Assembly: GCA_028821405.1 (NCBI GenBank)
Contig: JAPPGK010000119.1
Span: 17,990 to 81,989 of the forward strand
Direction: 5' to 3'
Origin: Gammaproteobacteria bacterium
Lineage (GTDB): Bacteria; Pseudomonadota; Gammaproteobacteria; Pseudomonadales; Azotimanducaceae
DNA: 64,000 nucleotides
In this document: in pieces, positions 18,980-29,610 of the stretch
Layout: each line of letters starts with the position of its first letter
How positions within the stretch are numbered: position 1 is the first letter of the stretch
The notes under the pieces: model-generated
The model's input: only the letters and a program-made list of their open reading frames with translations
Told to the model about the DNA's origin: nothing
The model's database searches: none
Made by a program: the position numbers and the translations under genes

Positions 18980-19663
18980 GTGGAATGGCGGCTCATCAAG
19001 ACCGAACCCGGCGCGCCGATGGCGGCGGTGGACGACGCCTACAACGAGGAGGCGGGCAAGAGCTTCCTGACCGCGAAACTCGAGGACCTGGTCGCCTGGG
19101 GCCGCGCCAACTCGATCTGGCCTTTCAACTTCGGCCTTTCCTGCTGCTACGTGGAAATGGCGACGTCGCTCACCTCCCGGCACGACCTCTCCCGGTTCGG
19201 CGCCGAGGTGATTCGCGCCACCCCGCGCCAGGCGGACCTGATCGTGATCTCCGGCACCGTGTTCCGGAAGATGGCCCCGGTTCTCCAGCACCTCTACGAG
19301 CAACTTCTCGAACCCCGTTGGGTGATCTCCATGGGCGCCTGCGCCAACTCCGGGGGCATGTTCGATGTCTACAGCGTGGTCCAGGGCGCGGACAAGTTCC
19401 TGCCGGTGGACGTCTACGTACCCGGCTGTCCGCCCCGGCCGGAAGCGTTCATGCAAGGCTTGACGCTGCTCCAGGAAGCGGTCAAGAACACGCCGCGCCC
19501 GTTGTCCTGGGTGATCGGCGACGACGGGGCCGTGTCCAAGTACAACGTCAGCCAGCGCGACCTCCGGACCACCGAGCGGATGCGTGCCACCGACCTCGCC
19601 CAACCCACCACGGTCGGCGACGCGCCGCTCTCCGACTCCCTGCTGGGCAAGAAGCGCTCTTAG
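18980..19663 (+). CDS. nuoB: NADH-quinone oxidoreductase subunit B
   Basis: [56 protein letters not shown]. Confidence 0.95.
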   Translation: MEWRLIKTEPGAPMAAVDDAYNEEAGKSFLTAKLEDLVAWGRANSIWPFNFGLSCCYVEMATSLTSRHDLSRFGAEVIRATPRQADLIVISGTVFRKMAPVLQHLYEQLLEPRWVISMGACANSGGMFDVYSVVQGADKFLPVDVYVPGCPPRPEAFMQGLTLLQEAVKNTPRPLSWVIGDDGAVSKYNVSQRDLRTTERMRATDLAQPTTVGDAPLSDSLLGKKRS

Positions 19664-19670
19664 GATCCCG

Positions 19671-21449
19671 ATGGCCGCAGTCGTCCAGGACAGCCGCCAG
19701 GCAGGCGGCCGCAACGACACGCACATCGCGGAGGATCTCGCGACCCACTTCGGGCCGGATTGCGTCACCCAGGCGTGCGTCGACGGCATCCGCACCGTCT
19801 GGGTGCCGAAGAAGCACGTCCGCCAGGTCATGCGCTATCTCAAGAACGATGCGCCCGCCCGCTTCGAGCTGATGTTCGACCTGTCCGCCATCGACGAACG
19901 AGCCCGGCGGAACCGCAACGGTCAGCCCGCGTCCGATTTCACGGTCTTCTACCACCTCATGTCGCTGTCATCGGACGACGACGTTCGCATCAAGGTGGCG
20001 CTGGCCGACGGCGAGAGCATCGACTCCATCGAGTCCGTCTATCCGGTCGCCAACTGGTACGAACGCGAAGCCTTCGACATGTTCGGCATCGAATTCGACG
20101 GCCATCCCAACCTGCGCCGCATCCTGACGCCGGCCTTGTGGGAGGGACATCCGCTGCGCAAGGAGCATCCCGCCCGGGCCACAGAGATGGACCCGTTCAA
20201 GATGACGCCGGAGTTCCAGAAGGCCCAGCAGGACGCGCTGCGCTTCGTGCCCGAGGACTGGGGCATGCGCTTGTCCGCCAAGCACACGGACTTCATGTTC
20301 CTCAACCTGGGACCCAACCACCCGAGCGTGCACGGCGTGTTCCGCATCGCGTTGCAACTGGACGGCGAGGTGATCGTCCAGGCGGTGCCCGACATCGGCT
20401 ACCACCACCGCGCCCAGGAGAAGATGGCGGAGCGCCAGTCCTGGCACACCTATATCCCCTACACGGACCGGGTCGACTACCTCGGCGGGGTGGTGAACAA
20501 CCTGCCCTACGTCATGAACGTGGAGAAGATGGCGGGGATCGAGGTGCCGGAACGCGCCCAGGTGATCCGGGTCATGCTCTCCGAGTTGTTCCGCATCTCG
20601 AGCCATCTGGTCTTCTACGGGACCTTCGCCCAGGACGTCGGCCAGATGTCGCCGGTGCTTTACATGTTCGCCGACCGAGAGCGGCTGTTCTCCATCATCG
20701 AGGCCATCACCGGCGGGCGCATGCATCCGAGTTGGTTCCGCATCGGCGGCGTCACCCAGGACCTGCCGGACGGCTGGGACAAGATGGTGCTCGACTTCTG
20801 CGACTACATGCCGGCGCGCCTCGACCACTACCAGAAGATGTCGATGCAGAACAAGATCCTGCAGCGGCGCACCAAGGGCATCGGCGCCTACACCACCGAG
20901 GAAGGTCTCGACTGGGGCATCACCGGCCCGTCGCTGCGCGCCACCGGCCACGATTGGGACCTGCGCAAGAACCGACCGTACAGCCTGTACGATCAGTTCG
21001 AGTTCGACATTCCCACCGCCGAGGCGGGGGACTGCTACGCCCGTGCCGAGGTGCGCGTCGAGGAGATCCGCCAGAGCCTGCGCATCATCCGCCAATGCGC
21101 GGAGAACATGCCGTCGGGGCCCGTCAAGTCCGACCACCGGTTGACGACCCCGCCCCGCAAGGAGCGCACGATGCAGGACATCGAAACGCTCATCCACCAC
21201 TTCCTGAACGTCAGCTGGGGACCGGTGATCAGACCGTCGGAGTCCTGCACGACCGTGGAAGCGACCAAGGGCTGGAACTCGTACTACTCGATCTCCGACG
21301 GCGGCACCATGGCCTACCGGACCCGGGTGCGTACGCCGTCGTTCCCGGCCCTGCAGCAGATTCCGCTGATCAGCCGGGGATTCATGATCGCCGACCTGAT
21401 CGCCATCATCGCGAGCATCGACTTCGTGATGGCGGACGTGGACCGGTAG
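19671..21449 (+). CDS. nuoCD: NADH-quinone oxidoreductase subunit C/D fusion
   Basis: NuoC motif [24 protein letters not shown], followed in frame by Nuo[24 protein letters not shown]... and the DFVMADVDR end. Confidence 0.95.
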   Translation: MAAVVQDSRQAGGRNDTHIAEDLATHFGPDCVTQACVDGIRTVWVPKKHVRQVMRYLKNDAPARFELMFDLSAIDERARRNRNGQPASDFTVFYHLMSLSSDDDVRIKVALADGESIDSIESVYPVANWYEREAFDMFGIEFDGHPNLRRILTPALWEGHPLRKEHPARATEMDPFKMTPEFQKAQQDALRFVPEDWGMRLSAKHTDFMFLNLGPNHPSVHGVFRIALQLDGEVIVQAVPDIGYHHRAQEKMAERQSWHTYIPYTDRVDYLGGVVNNLPYVMNVEKMAGIEVPERAQVIRVMLSELFRISSHLVFYGTFAQDVGQMSPVLYMFADRERLFSIIEAITGGRMHPSWFRIGGVTQDLPDGWDKMVLDFCDYMPARLDHYQKMSMQNKILQRRTKGIGAYTTEEGLDWGITGPSLRATGHDWDLRKNRPYSLYDQFEFDIPTAEAGDCYARAEVRVEEIRQSLRIIRQCAENMPSGPVKSDHRLTTPPRKERTMQDIETLIHHFLNVSWGPVIRPSESCTTVEATKGWNSYYSISDGGTMAYRTRVRTPSFPALQQIPLISRGFMIADLIAIIASIDFVMADVDR

Positions 21450-21460
21450 AGGAGCTATTC

Positions 21461-21949
21461 GTGGCCGAACCCGCCCGGATCCAAGTCCTGTCCGACGACG
21501 AAGTCCGCGAGATCGAGGAGGAATGCGCCCACCTCCCGGATCGCAAGTCCGCCGCCATCGACGCCATGATGATCGTGCAGCGTTACCGGGGCTGGGTGTC
21601 CGATGAAAGCCTCCACGCCATCGCGCGCCTGCTCGGCATGTCGGTGGAGAACCTCGACAGCATCGCCACCTTCTACAACCTGATCTACCGGCAGCCGGTG
21701 GGACGCCACGTGGTGATGGTCTGCGACAGCGTGTCCTGTTACGTGATGGGCGCAGATGGCTTGCGGAAAGCGGTGGAGGAGCACTTGGGTGTCGGCCTCG
21801 GCGAGACGACCGAGGACGGGCGATTCACGCTGTTGCCCATCGTCTGCCTCGGTGCATGCGACCGGGCACCTACGATGATGATCGACGAGGAGCTGATCGG
21901 GGATGTGACGGCAGACCGCTTCGACGAGATCTTCGGGCGGTTTGACTAG
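21461..21949 (+). CDS. nuoE: NADH-quinone oxidoreductase subunit E
   Basis: GMSVENLDSIATFYNLIYRQPVGRHVVMVCDSVSCYVMGAD, CLGACDRAPTMMID; GTG start at 21461. Confidence 0.92.
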   Translation: MAEPARIQVLSDDEVREIEEECAHLPDRKSAAIDAMMIVQRYRGWVSDESLHAIARLLGMSVENLDSIATFYNLIYRQPVGRHVVMVCDSVSCYVMGADGLRKAVEEHLGVGLGETTEDGRFTLLPIVCLGACDRAPTMMIDEELIGDVTADRFDEIFGRFD

Positions 21950-21961
21950 TGGACCAATGCA

Positions 21962-23242
21962 ATGCATGACGTAAGGCCGCTCACCGGAATCGTCGACACC
22001 ATCGGCGGCCTCGTGGATCTCGAAGCCTACGAGTCCCACGACGGCTACGCGGCCGCCCGCCAGGCGCTGGCGACGGATCCCAACGACATCATCGACCTCG
22101 TGTCGGAGGCCAATCTGCGGGGCCGAGGCGGCGCGGGCTTCGGGACCGGCATGAAGTGGGGGTTCACGCGCGGCCCCGCGAAGACGCCCGGCGGCAAGTA
22201 CCTGGTCTGCAACGCCGACGAGATGGAACCCGGTACGTTCAAGGACCGCTACCTGCTGGAGTACAACCCGCATCTACTCATCGAAGGCATCATCATCGCC
22301 GCGCACGCGATCCACGCCGAGACTGCGTACGTCTTCCTACGCGGCGAATACCATGATCCCTACCGGGAACTGCAGCGCGCCATCGACGATGCCTACGCCA
22401 AGCGCTATCTCGGCAAACGCATCTTCGGCACCGACATCAACCTGGAACTGCGTATCCACCGCTCTGCCGGACGCTACATCTGCGGCGAGGAAACGGCACT
22501 CCTGAACGCGCTCGAAGGCAAACGCGCCCAACCGAGGCAGAAGCCGCCGTTCCCGCCCGCAAGCGGCGCCTGGGGCCGGCCGACCATCGTCAACAACGTC
22601 GAGACCCTCTGCAACGTGCCGGCCATCGTCAAGAACGGTGCGGAGTGGTACCAGGATCTCGGCATCGGCGACGACTCCGGGACGAAGATCTACGGCGTAT
22701 CGGGCCGCGTGAACAACCCGGGACTGTGGGAACTGCCCATCGGCACCACCATTCGCGAGATCATCGAGGAGCACGCCGGCGGCATGCGCGACGGCTACAA
22801 GCTACGGGGCTTGCTGCCGGGGGGCGCTTCCACGGATTTCCTCGTCGAGGAACACCTCGACCTCGCCATGGACTACGGCACCATCCAGGCCGCCGGCAGC
22901 CGCATGGGCACCGGCACCATGGTCCTGATGGACGACTCGATCTGCCCGGTGGACATGTGCCGGAACCTCGAGCACTTCTTCGCCCAGGAATCCTGCGGCT
23001 TCTGCACGCCGTGCCGGGAAGGCCTGCCCTGGGTGGAGGAACTGCTGATCGACATAGAGGAAGGACGCGGCAAGGAAGGCGACCTCGAACTCCTGGATCG
23101 CAACGCCATGTTCATCGGCGGGACGACGAACACCTTCTGTCTGCATGCGCCGGGCGCCATGGAGCCGCTGGCGAGCGCGCTCAAGTACTTCCGGGACGAC
23201 TTCGAAGCGCACATTCGGACCGGTCGCTGTCCGTATCGGTGA
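21962..23242 (+). CDS. nuoF: NADH-quinone oxidoreductase subunit F
   Basis: GRGGAGFGTGMKWGF, CNADEMEPGTFKDR, ESCGFCTPCREGLPW. Confidence 0.95.
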   Translation: MHDVRPLTGIVDTIGGLVDLEAYESHDGYAAARQALATDPNDIIDLVSEANLRGRGGAGFGTGMKWGFTRGPAKTPGGKYLVCNADEMEPGTFKDRYLLEYNPHLLIEGIIIAAHAIHAETAYVFLRGEYHDPYRELQRAIDDAYAKRYLGKRIFGTDINLELRIHRSAGRYICGEETALLNALEGKRAQPRQKPPFPPASGAWGRPTIVNNVETLCNVPAIVKNGAEWYQDLGIGDDSGTKIYGVSGRVNNPGLWELPIGTTIREIIEEHAGGMRDGYKLRGLLPGGASTDFLVEEHLDLAMDYGTIQAAGSRMGTGTMVLMDDSICPVDMCRNLEHFFAQESCGFCTPCREGLPWVEELLIDIEEGRGKEGDLELLDRNAMFIGGTTNTFCLHAPGAMEPLASALKYFRDDFEAHIRTGRCPYR

Positions 23243-23258
23243 CCGTCGAGGCGAAGGG

Positions 23259-24509
23259 CTAGGAGACTTCCGCCTCCTCGTCGTTCGAGGCGTCGGCGAC
23301 AACGTCACCGGGTGTGCTCCCGGCTTCATCCGCCGCGTCGGCCGGCCGAGTGTGAATCTCACGCCAAGGAACCAGGCGACTGCCATCCGAATGGCGCCGG
23401 TATTCGTCACCGCCGTAGACCACGACCATTTCTGAAGGCGTCCCCACGTCATCGAGATGACCACGAACGCGTCTTGCGCCGTTAAATAGACTCGATGACG
23501 GCGTCTTCGCCGACTTGGCCTCGATCAAGGTCACGCCCGTCGGATCGTCGACGACGAGATCGAGTTCTCCGCCGCCGCGTTCCCGGTAGTAGGACAAGCC
23601 GCGCGTCTCGCCGCGATGCGTACGATGCTTCAGCACTTCCGAGACCACCCACGTCTCGAACAGGGCGCCACGCAACGGGTGCGAGACAAGCTGTTCCGGA
23701 TCGCGGATGCCCAGGAGCCAACAGGCCAGCCCCGAGTCGTAGAAATACAGCTTCGGCATCTTGATGAGCCGTTTGCGGACCCTGCCGCTGAATACCGGCA
23801 GATGGAAGGCGACGAAACTCGCTTCCAGGATGCTGAACCACGACTTGGCGCTCGGTTGCGTGATTCCGCAGTCGTCGGCCAGCGACGAATAGTTAAGCAG
23901 TTGCCCGGTACGTCCAGCGCAGAGTGCGAGGAAACGCTGGAAGGCACTGAGATCGCCCACATTGCTGATCGCACGCACGTCGCGCTCGATATAGGTACCG
24001 ACGTAGGACCGCAGCCAATCCGACGCCTCGAGTTCTTGATCGAATATCCGAGGATAGCCGCCGCTCAAGAGCGCTTCTTCCAGTGTCGCCGGCGGGTTGG
24101 GGAAGCGATTGACCTCATTCCACGAGAGCGGCAGTAGTTGATGCAGCGCGGTCCGACCGGCCAATGATTGGCTTACCGAGGCGATGAGCGCCAAGTTCTG
24201 CGACCCGCTCAGAATCCAACGCCCGGGTGCCGGGTCGTCGTCAATCGCTCCTTGGAGGTAGGAGAGCAGGTCGGGAACCCGCTGTACCTCGTCGATAACC
24301 GCGCCATCCGGGAACTGGGCAAGGAACGCCCTCGGATCCTCGATGGCGAACGCCCTGTCGTCGGGAGCTTCCAGAGACCGATACGGATGATCGGGAAACA
24401 TCGCCCGGCACAGGGTCGTCTTCCCGCTTTGCCTGGGACCCGTGACGGTGATCGATGGCGAGGACGTCGCCGCCCTCCTGAGCTGCAATGCCAGATCCCT
24501 GGTAATCAT
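23259..24509 (-). CDS. ATP-binding protein, AAA+ with DUF4143-type C-terminus
   Basis: TVTGPRQSGKTTLCRAMF, AVIDEVQRVPDLLSYLQ, ILSGSQN, GGELDLVVDDPTGVTLIEAKSAKT. Confidence 0.88.
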   Translation of the reverse strand: MITRDLALQLRRAATSSPSITVTGPRQSGKTTLCRAMFPDHPYRSLEAPDDRAFAIEDPRAFLAQFPDGAVIDEVQRVPDLLSYLQGAIDDDPAPGRWILSGSQNLALIASVSQSLAGRTALHQLLPLSWNEVNRFPNPPATLEEALLSGGYPRIFDQELEASDWLRSYVGTYIERDVRAISNVGDLSAFQRFLALCAGRTGQLLNYSSLADDCGITQPSAKSWFSILEASFVAFHLPVFSGRVRKRLIKMPKLYFYDSGLACWLLGIRDPEQLVSHPLRGALFETWVVSEVLKHRTHRGETRGLSYYRERGGGELDLVVDDPTGVTLIEAKSAKTPSSSLFNGARRVRGHLDDVGTPSEMVVVYGGDEYRRHSDGSRLVPWREIHTRPADAADEAGSTPGDVVADASNDEEAEVS

Positions 24510-24531
24510 GCTGTGAGATTACCACGCCGCA

Positions 24532-24566
24532 GTGACAGATTCAAAATTTAACTTTGAATCTGTCAC
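24532..24566. promoter_or_regulatory. 14-bp-arm inverted repeat upstream of the ATPase gene, candidate operator
   Basis: GTGACAGATTCAAA-ATTTAAC-TTTGAATCTGTCAC, perfect arms, AT-rich island 23 bp before the start codon. Confidence 0.55.
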
Positions 24567-24671
24567 ATGCCGCTAAGGGCTCGTCCAATCCACGCCCCCG
24601 CAAAGAACAGCTAATGGGTCGACACGGTGCCTGGACTTCAAAAAAGTGGGCACCGATGCTGTTTCGCGACC

Positions 24672-25400
24672 CTACGGCACCAGCTCCAACGGCAACCAAA
24701 CCCCATCGCGCAGCACCTCCGCAGGCCGGTACTCCGACTTGTAGCGCATGCTACGCACCTCGTCGATCCAATAGCCGAGGTAGAGGTGGGGCAGGCTGCG
24801 GCGCCGGCATTCGGCGATTTGGTGAAGGATGGCCATCACGCCGAGGCTCCGGTCGGCAAGTTCCGGGTCGAAGAAGGTGTAGACCGCCGCGAGGCCGTGG
24901 TCCAGAACGTCGGTGATGGCTGACGCGACGAGCGTGCCGTTCTTGCGCCAGTCCAGGGCCAAGGTCTCGACGCCGAAGGACTGCGTCAGCCGCAGGAACT
25001 GCTTGGCGCTCGGCGGATACATGCTACCCCCGGGATGGCGGTCCACGATGTAGCGCCGGTAGAGATCGAAGTGCTCCTGCGCTTCGTCGCGGGCATCGAC
25101 GATGGCCAGGTCGAGGTCGGCGTTGCGCGCGAGAACCCGTCGGAAACGGCGGTTGGGCCGGAACGCGGCAACCACGACGCGCAGCGGGACGCAGGCGTTG
25201 CAACCGTCGCAGTCCGGCAGGAAGAAGTTGCTGCCCGAACGCCTGAATCCCTCCCGGGCCAAGTGCGAATACACCGTCGGCTTGATGTCCTCGTCCGACT
25301 CCACCACGATGGCGTGCGCGATTCGATCCGGAAAGTAGACGCACGGGTCGGGACCGACCACGAAGGCGTCCACGGGTTTCTCGGATTCGTCGTAGTTCAT
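24672..25400 (-). CDS. bpt: Arginyl/leucyl-tRNA--protein transferase (ATE/Bpt family)
   Basis: YFPDRIAHAIV, YSHLAREGFRRSGSNFFLPDCDGCNACVPLRV, LGVMAILHQIAECRRRSLPHLYLGYWI. Confidence 0.9.
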   Translation of the reverse strand: MNYDESEKPVDAFVVGPDPCVYFPDRIAHAIVVESDEDIKPTVYSHLAREGFRRSGSNFFLPDCDGCNACVPLRVVVAAFRPNRRFRRVLARNADLDLAIVDARDEAQEHFDLYRRYIVDRHPGGSMYPPSAKQFLRLTQSFGVETLALDWRKNGTLVASAITDVLDHGLAAVYTFFDPELADRSLGVMAILHQIAECRRRSLPHLYLGYWIDEVRSMRYKSEYRPAEVLRDGVWLPLELVP

Positions 25401-25511
25401 GGCGTAGCATCCGGCGACATCGACGCTGCTGTCGGTGTTAGTGTCCCACCATAAGCGGCGTGGTGTCGCTCCCAACCTCCACGTCGATGGCCGAAACCCC
25501 AAGGAGAACCC

Positions 25512-26906
25512 ATGGACCGATTGAACTCCGTCATCGACTCGATCAACGCCTTCGCGTGGGGGCCGCCGATGCTCGGCATGCTCGGGGTGACGGGCGTCCT
25601 GCTGACCCTTGGCCTGGTGTTCATGCCCTGGCGCAAGATCGGCTACGGCTTCCGGCTCCTGTTCGACCGGTCCGATCCGGCGGGCTCAGGAGAGGTCAAA
25701 CCCTTCAACGCGTTGATGACGGCCCTCTCGGCCACGGTCGGCACCGGAAACATCGCAGGCGTCGCCACCGCCATCGCATTGGGCGGTCCGGGCGCGATCT
25801 TCTACATGTGGTTGATTGCGCTCTTCGGCATGGCCACGAAATACGCCGAGGCGGTGTGCGCGGTGGAGTACCGGGAGGTGGACAAGAACGGCAAACACGT
25901 CGGCGGGCCCATGTACTACCTGCGCAATGGGGTCGGACAGTTCGCCCCCGAACTCGGCAAGTGGCTGGGCCTTGCGTTCGCCGTGTTCGGCGCGGTGGCG
26001 GCGTTCGGGATCGGCAACGCCGTGCAGGTCAACTCCATGGCGGCAGCCCTGGGCAACAGCTTCTCGGTTCCCACCTGGGCAACCGGCATCGTCGTGGCGG
26101 CGCTGGTGGGCGTTGTCATCATCGGCGGCATTCGGCGGATCGGGGAGGTCGCGGGCAAGCTGGTGCCGGCGATGGTCGTGCTCTATGTCGGCGCGGCGCT
26201 GGTCATCATTCTCATCAACATCGTCGACGTGCCGGCGGCATTCGGATTGATCTTCACCCATGCCTTCACGCCCGCCGCAGCGACCGGCGGCTTCGCAGGC
26301 GCGGCGGTCGCCGCCGCAATCCGCTTCGGGGTCGCGCGGGGCGTGTTCTCCAACGAGTCGGGTCTCGGCTCGGCCGCCATCGCCCACGCGGCCGCCCAGA
26401 CCACCAGTCCGGTGCGGCAGGGAATCATCGCGATGCTCGGCACGTTCATCGATACCCTGGTCGTGTGCACGATGACGGCACTGGTGATCCTGACGTCCGG
26501 CGCCTGGACGATGACCGGCGCGGATGGCGGCGGTTTGACCGGCGCCGTGCTCACATCCACCGGCTTTGAGAGCACCATCATCGGCGGCCACTACATCGTC
26601 ACCATCGCGCTGGCCATCTTCGCGTTCACGACGATTCTCGGCTGGTCGTACTACGGCGAACGATGCTGGCAATACCTGTTCCACGAGAAGAGCCTGTGGA
26701 TCTACCGCGGCCTGTGGGTCGCCGCTGCGTTGGCATTCGCCAACGTCAAGGTCGACCTGGTGTGGAACCTTTCGGATACGCTGAACGGCCTGATGGCTAT
26801 TCCGAACCTCGTCGGGCTGCTGCTCCTCGCGCCCATGGTGTTCAAGGTGACGCGGGAGTACTTCGACTCCAAAGGATCCGGCTATATCCGCGACAAGCGG
26901 TCCTAA
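25512..26906 (+). CDS. Sodium:alanine symporter family protein (AGCS)
   Basis: ALSATVGTGNIAGVATAIALGGPGAIFYMW, FSNESGLGSAAIAHAAAQT, GWSYYGERCW. Confidence 0.92.
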   Translation: MDRLNSVIDSINAFAWGPPMLGMLGVTGVLLTLGLVFMPWRKIGYGFRLLFDRSDPAGSGEVKPFNALMTALSATVGTGNIAGVATAIALGGPGAIFYMWLIALFGMATKYAEAVCAVEYREVDKNGKHVGGPMYYLRNGVGQFAPELGKWLGLAFAVFGAVAAFGIGNAVQVNSMAAALGNSFSVPTWATGIVVAALVGVVIIGGIRRIGEVAGKLVPAMVVLYVGAALVIILINIVDVPAAFGLIFTHAFTPAAATGGFAGAAVAAAIRFGVARGVFSNESGLGSAAIAHAAAQTTSPVRQGIIAMLGTFIDTLVVCTMTALVILTSGAWTMTGADGGGLTGAVLTSTGFESTIIGGHYIVTIALAIFAFTTILGWSYYGERCWQYLFHEKSLWIYRGLWVAAALAFANVKVDLVWNLSDTLNGLMAIPNLVGLLLLAPMVFKVTREYFDSKGSGYIRDKRS

Positions 26907-27074
26907 CGTGTACAAGCCCTAGTGCTTGATTCCTAAGCTGGTCGATCACGTCAACCTGGTCACCGGCCGCCTCGTCCGTCCCGCCCCGGCACCGCTTGCA
27001 GGCCCGCCGGCCTGACCCACGGCTATACTTGCCGGACGGCAACCCGAGTGACCACCACGAGGACGGGTGATCGA

Positions 27075-28349
27075 ATGGACTGGCGCGAGAAGCTGGCACG
27101 TTGGGCGAACGTCGGCGAACGGGGCGCGCCGGTGGCGTTCGCGGGCCGGGAGCGCGAGATCGACCTCGCGATCAGGCAGCTCGAGGCCTGGCAACCCGGA
27201 ACGATGCCAGGTCGGACGGTTGTCGCCCAGGGCGCACCGGGCGCGGGCAAGACTGCACTCTTAGGCGAGATCGCGCGTCGTCTGCCCGAACGGCTGCCCA
27301 ATGCCGAAGCCATATACATGCCGACCCCCTGGATCGACGACAACGTGCCGAACGTGCTTGAAGAACTCGCCGTGAAGATGGCGGGCGTTCCGGCGGACGC
27401 TCTACGCACGACCAAAGGCTCGGAGACGGCGGCCGGGGTCAAGGCCGTGGCCACGGCACGGCGCGCCGAATCCCGCTCGGTGTCGCCGCCGACACTGCAA
27501 ACCTGGCGCGCGTTCAGCCGGGAGTTTGAGCGGGTTGCCCCCCAGATGAACCCGACGCTGCTTCTGATCGACGAGATTCAGCGCATCGGCGAGGGGGAGG
27601 CGACTAGGGATCTGCTCTATAACCTGCACGACCAGACGACGTTCCCCGTGGTGCTAGTTTGCGGCGGCCTGTCCACCTCCGCCGCCCGACTCGGCGAGGC
27701 CGGCTTGTCGCGGCTCGACGAAGGCAGCATCCTGCGCATCGATGCGCTAACGGCTGGTGAGGCGCAGCGAAGCCTGGAAGAGTCGCTCGGCATCATGGCC
27801 GACGACGTGGTGGGTGGCATCGCCGGCCACCCGGATCGTTGGGCGCGTGCGCTTGCGCCGCCGACACAGGGTTGGCCGCAGCACGTTACCTGCCACTTCC
27901 GGGCGGCGGCCGAGGCGCTGTTAGCCTCAGATCGTCTGGCATTCGACGACGCCAACCTGCGCGACGCACTCGCCCGCGCGGAAGACAACATGCGGCACTA
28001 CTACGACCGCCGACTGGAGGCGTCGCGGACCCAGACGATGGTCGTCTACGCCGTACACGAGGCGATCAACGCCCGGACTACGCGACGGACGGATGCCATG
28101 GCCGTGGTGGACGCCGTGCGTCCGTTGCTCGGTCGCCACGACGCGGAGGACCACGACGCGACCTTCCGACGTGCGGGCGAATGCATCAACCAGATGCTCT
28201 ACGCCGGAGTGGTCGCCTATGCGACCAACGTAACGACATCGCCCTTGAGCATTCCCATCCCGTCCATGGCGGCGCATATCGCCGGGCTGCTGACGACGGA
28301 TCAGCGTGAAGCCGTTCGCCGCGCAATCGGCCCGGCCATCGCGCACTGA
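27075..28349 (+). CDS. AAA+ ATPase, uncharacterised
   Basis: FAGREREIDLAIRQLE, AQGAPGAGKTALLGEI Walker A, PTLLLIDEIQRIG Walker B. Confidence 0.7.
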   Translation: MDWREKLARWANVGERGAPVAFAGREREIDLAIRQLEAWQPGTMPGRTVVAQGAPGAGKTALLGEIARRLPERLPNAEAIYMPTPWIDDNVPNVLEELAVKMAGVPADALRTTKGSETAAGVKAVATARRAESRSVSPPTLQTWRAFSREFERVAPQMNPTLLLIDEIQRIGEGEATRDLLYNLHDQTTFPVVLVCGGLSTSAARLGEAGLSRLDEGSILRIDALTAGEAQRSLEESLGIMADDVVGGIAGHPDRWARALAPPTQGWPQHVTCHFRAAAEALLASDRLAFDDANLRDALARAEDNMRHYYDRRLEASRTQTMVVYAVHEAINARTTRRTDAMAVVDAVRPLLGRHDAEDHDATFRRAGECINQMLYAGVVAYATNVTTSPLSIPIPSMAAHIAGLLTTDQREAVRRAIGPAIAH

Positions 28350-28362
28350 TCGCCGTCCATCG

Positions 28363-29331
28363 ATGTTCGACCTCGCCGGTTTGGAAGACGCGCAACGCGT
28401 GGTCGCGCGCGCCATGCCGCCGACGCCCCAATACCGTTGGCCGGGCCTCTGCCGCCGCACCGGGTGCGAGGTCTGGGTGAAGCACGAGAACCATACGCCC
28501 ACCGGCGCGTTCAAGGTACGCGGCGGTCTGGTGCTCCTCGACGAACTCGCGCAAGCGGGCAAGCTGCCGCGAAGGATGGTCACCGCAACGCGGGGCAACC
28601 ACGGCCAGAGCGTGCCCTTCGCCGCCGTGCCACGGGGGGTGAAAGTCAGCGTGTTCGCGCCCAAGGGCAACAGCGTCGAGAAGAACGCCGCGATGGTTGG
28701 TTGGGGCGCTGAACTCATCGAGTTCGGCAGCGACTACGACGAGGCGCGTTTGGAGGCGGTTCGCTACGCGGAGTCCAAGGGAGCGGTGTACGTGCCACCG
28801 TTTCACCCAGCGCTGGTGCGCGGTGTCGCGACGTACGCGCTCGAGTTCTTCACGGCGGTGGCGAATCTCGACGTCGTGTACGTCCCCATCGGCATGGGGT
28901 CCGGCATCTGCGGGCTGATCGGGACCCGCGATCTCTTCGGATTGAAGACCGATATCGTCGGCGTGGTGGCGACGCAGGCACCCGCGATGGCGCGAAGTTT
29001 CGCGGCGGGACGGGTCGTCGAGACCAACGCGGCCGATACCTTCGCCGACGGTATGGCTTGCCGCATGCCCATGGACGAGGCACTCGACATCGTCCGGCGC
29101 GGCGCGGCGCGCGTCATCGAAGTCGACGAAGCGTCCATCGCCGAGGCCATGCGAGTCCTGTATCGCGAAACCCACAACGTCGCGGAGGGTGCGGGGGCGG
29201 CGGCTCTCGCGGGATTGATGCATGAACGGGGCGCCGTTCGGGGCAAGCGCACCGGCGTCGTCCTGTCCGGCGGCAACGTCGACACGAAGGTGTTTCGGGA
29301 GGTGTTGGACGGTCGGATTCCAAGACCCTGA
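28363..29331 (+). CDS. PLP-dependent threonine/serine dehydratase
   Basis: KHENHTPTGAFKVRGG PLP lysine motif, TRGNHGQSVPFAA, VLSGGNVD. Confidence 0.88.
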   Translation: MFDLAGLEDAQRVVARAMPPTPQYRWPGLCRRTGCEVWVKHENHTPTGAFKVRGGLVLLDELAQAGKLPRRMVTATRGNHGQSVPFAAVPRGVKVSVFAPKGNSVEKNAAMVGWGAELIEFGSDYDEARLEAVRYAESKGAVYVPPFHPALVRGVATYALEFFTAVANLDVVYVPIGMGSGICGLIGTRDLFGLKTDIVGVVATQAPAMARSFAAGRVVETNAADTFADGMACRMPMDEALDIVRRGAARVIEVDEASIAEAMRVLYRETHNVAEGAGAAALAGLMHERGAVRGKRTGVVLSGGNVDTKVFREVLDGRIPRP

Positions 29332-29345
29332 AACCGTCCCGATGC

Positions 29346-29374
29346 TTGCTCAACACGCCCTCGGTCTGTATTGT
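29346..29374 (+). promoter_or_regulatory. Putative sigma70-type promoter upstream of the nuoG-N block
   Basis: TTGCTC - 17 bp - TATTGT; shares cggtctgTATTGTG core with the nuoA promoter. Confidence 0.5.
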
Positions 29375-29610
29375 GGCGCGGTTTTCGCGCTCCGCCTCCT
29401 TGATGCCATTTCGCCGTGGAGGACGGGCAAGGTGCAAGGCAGCGGTTAGCCGGAATCTTGAGGAGGGGCTGGTGCCTGAATCGGAGTGGTGCGCGCCGCC
29501 CCGGACATCCCGTTTCTGCATGCTCGACCATCGTGCCTTCGTGCACGCGAGCGCAACCCGGACCGCCCGCGCGGTGACATTCGCGACGGCCGCGTTGGGG
29601 CAATAGCGCC

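Noticed and set aside
24590-24665. CGGTGCC...GGCACCG inverted repeat downstream of bpt
   Set aside because: Only 7-bp stem with a long loop; too weak to call a terminator or mobile-element end.
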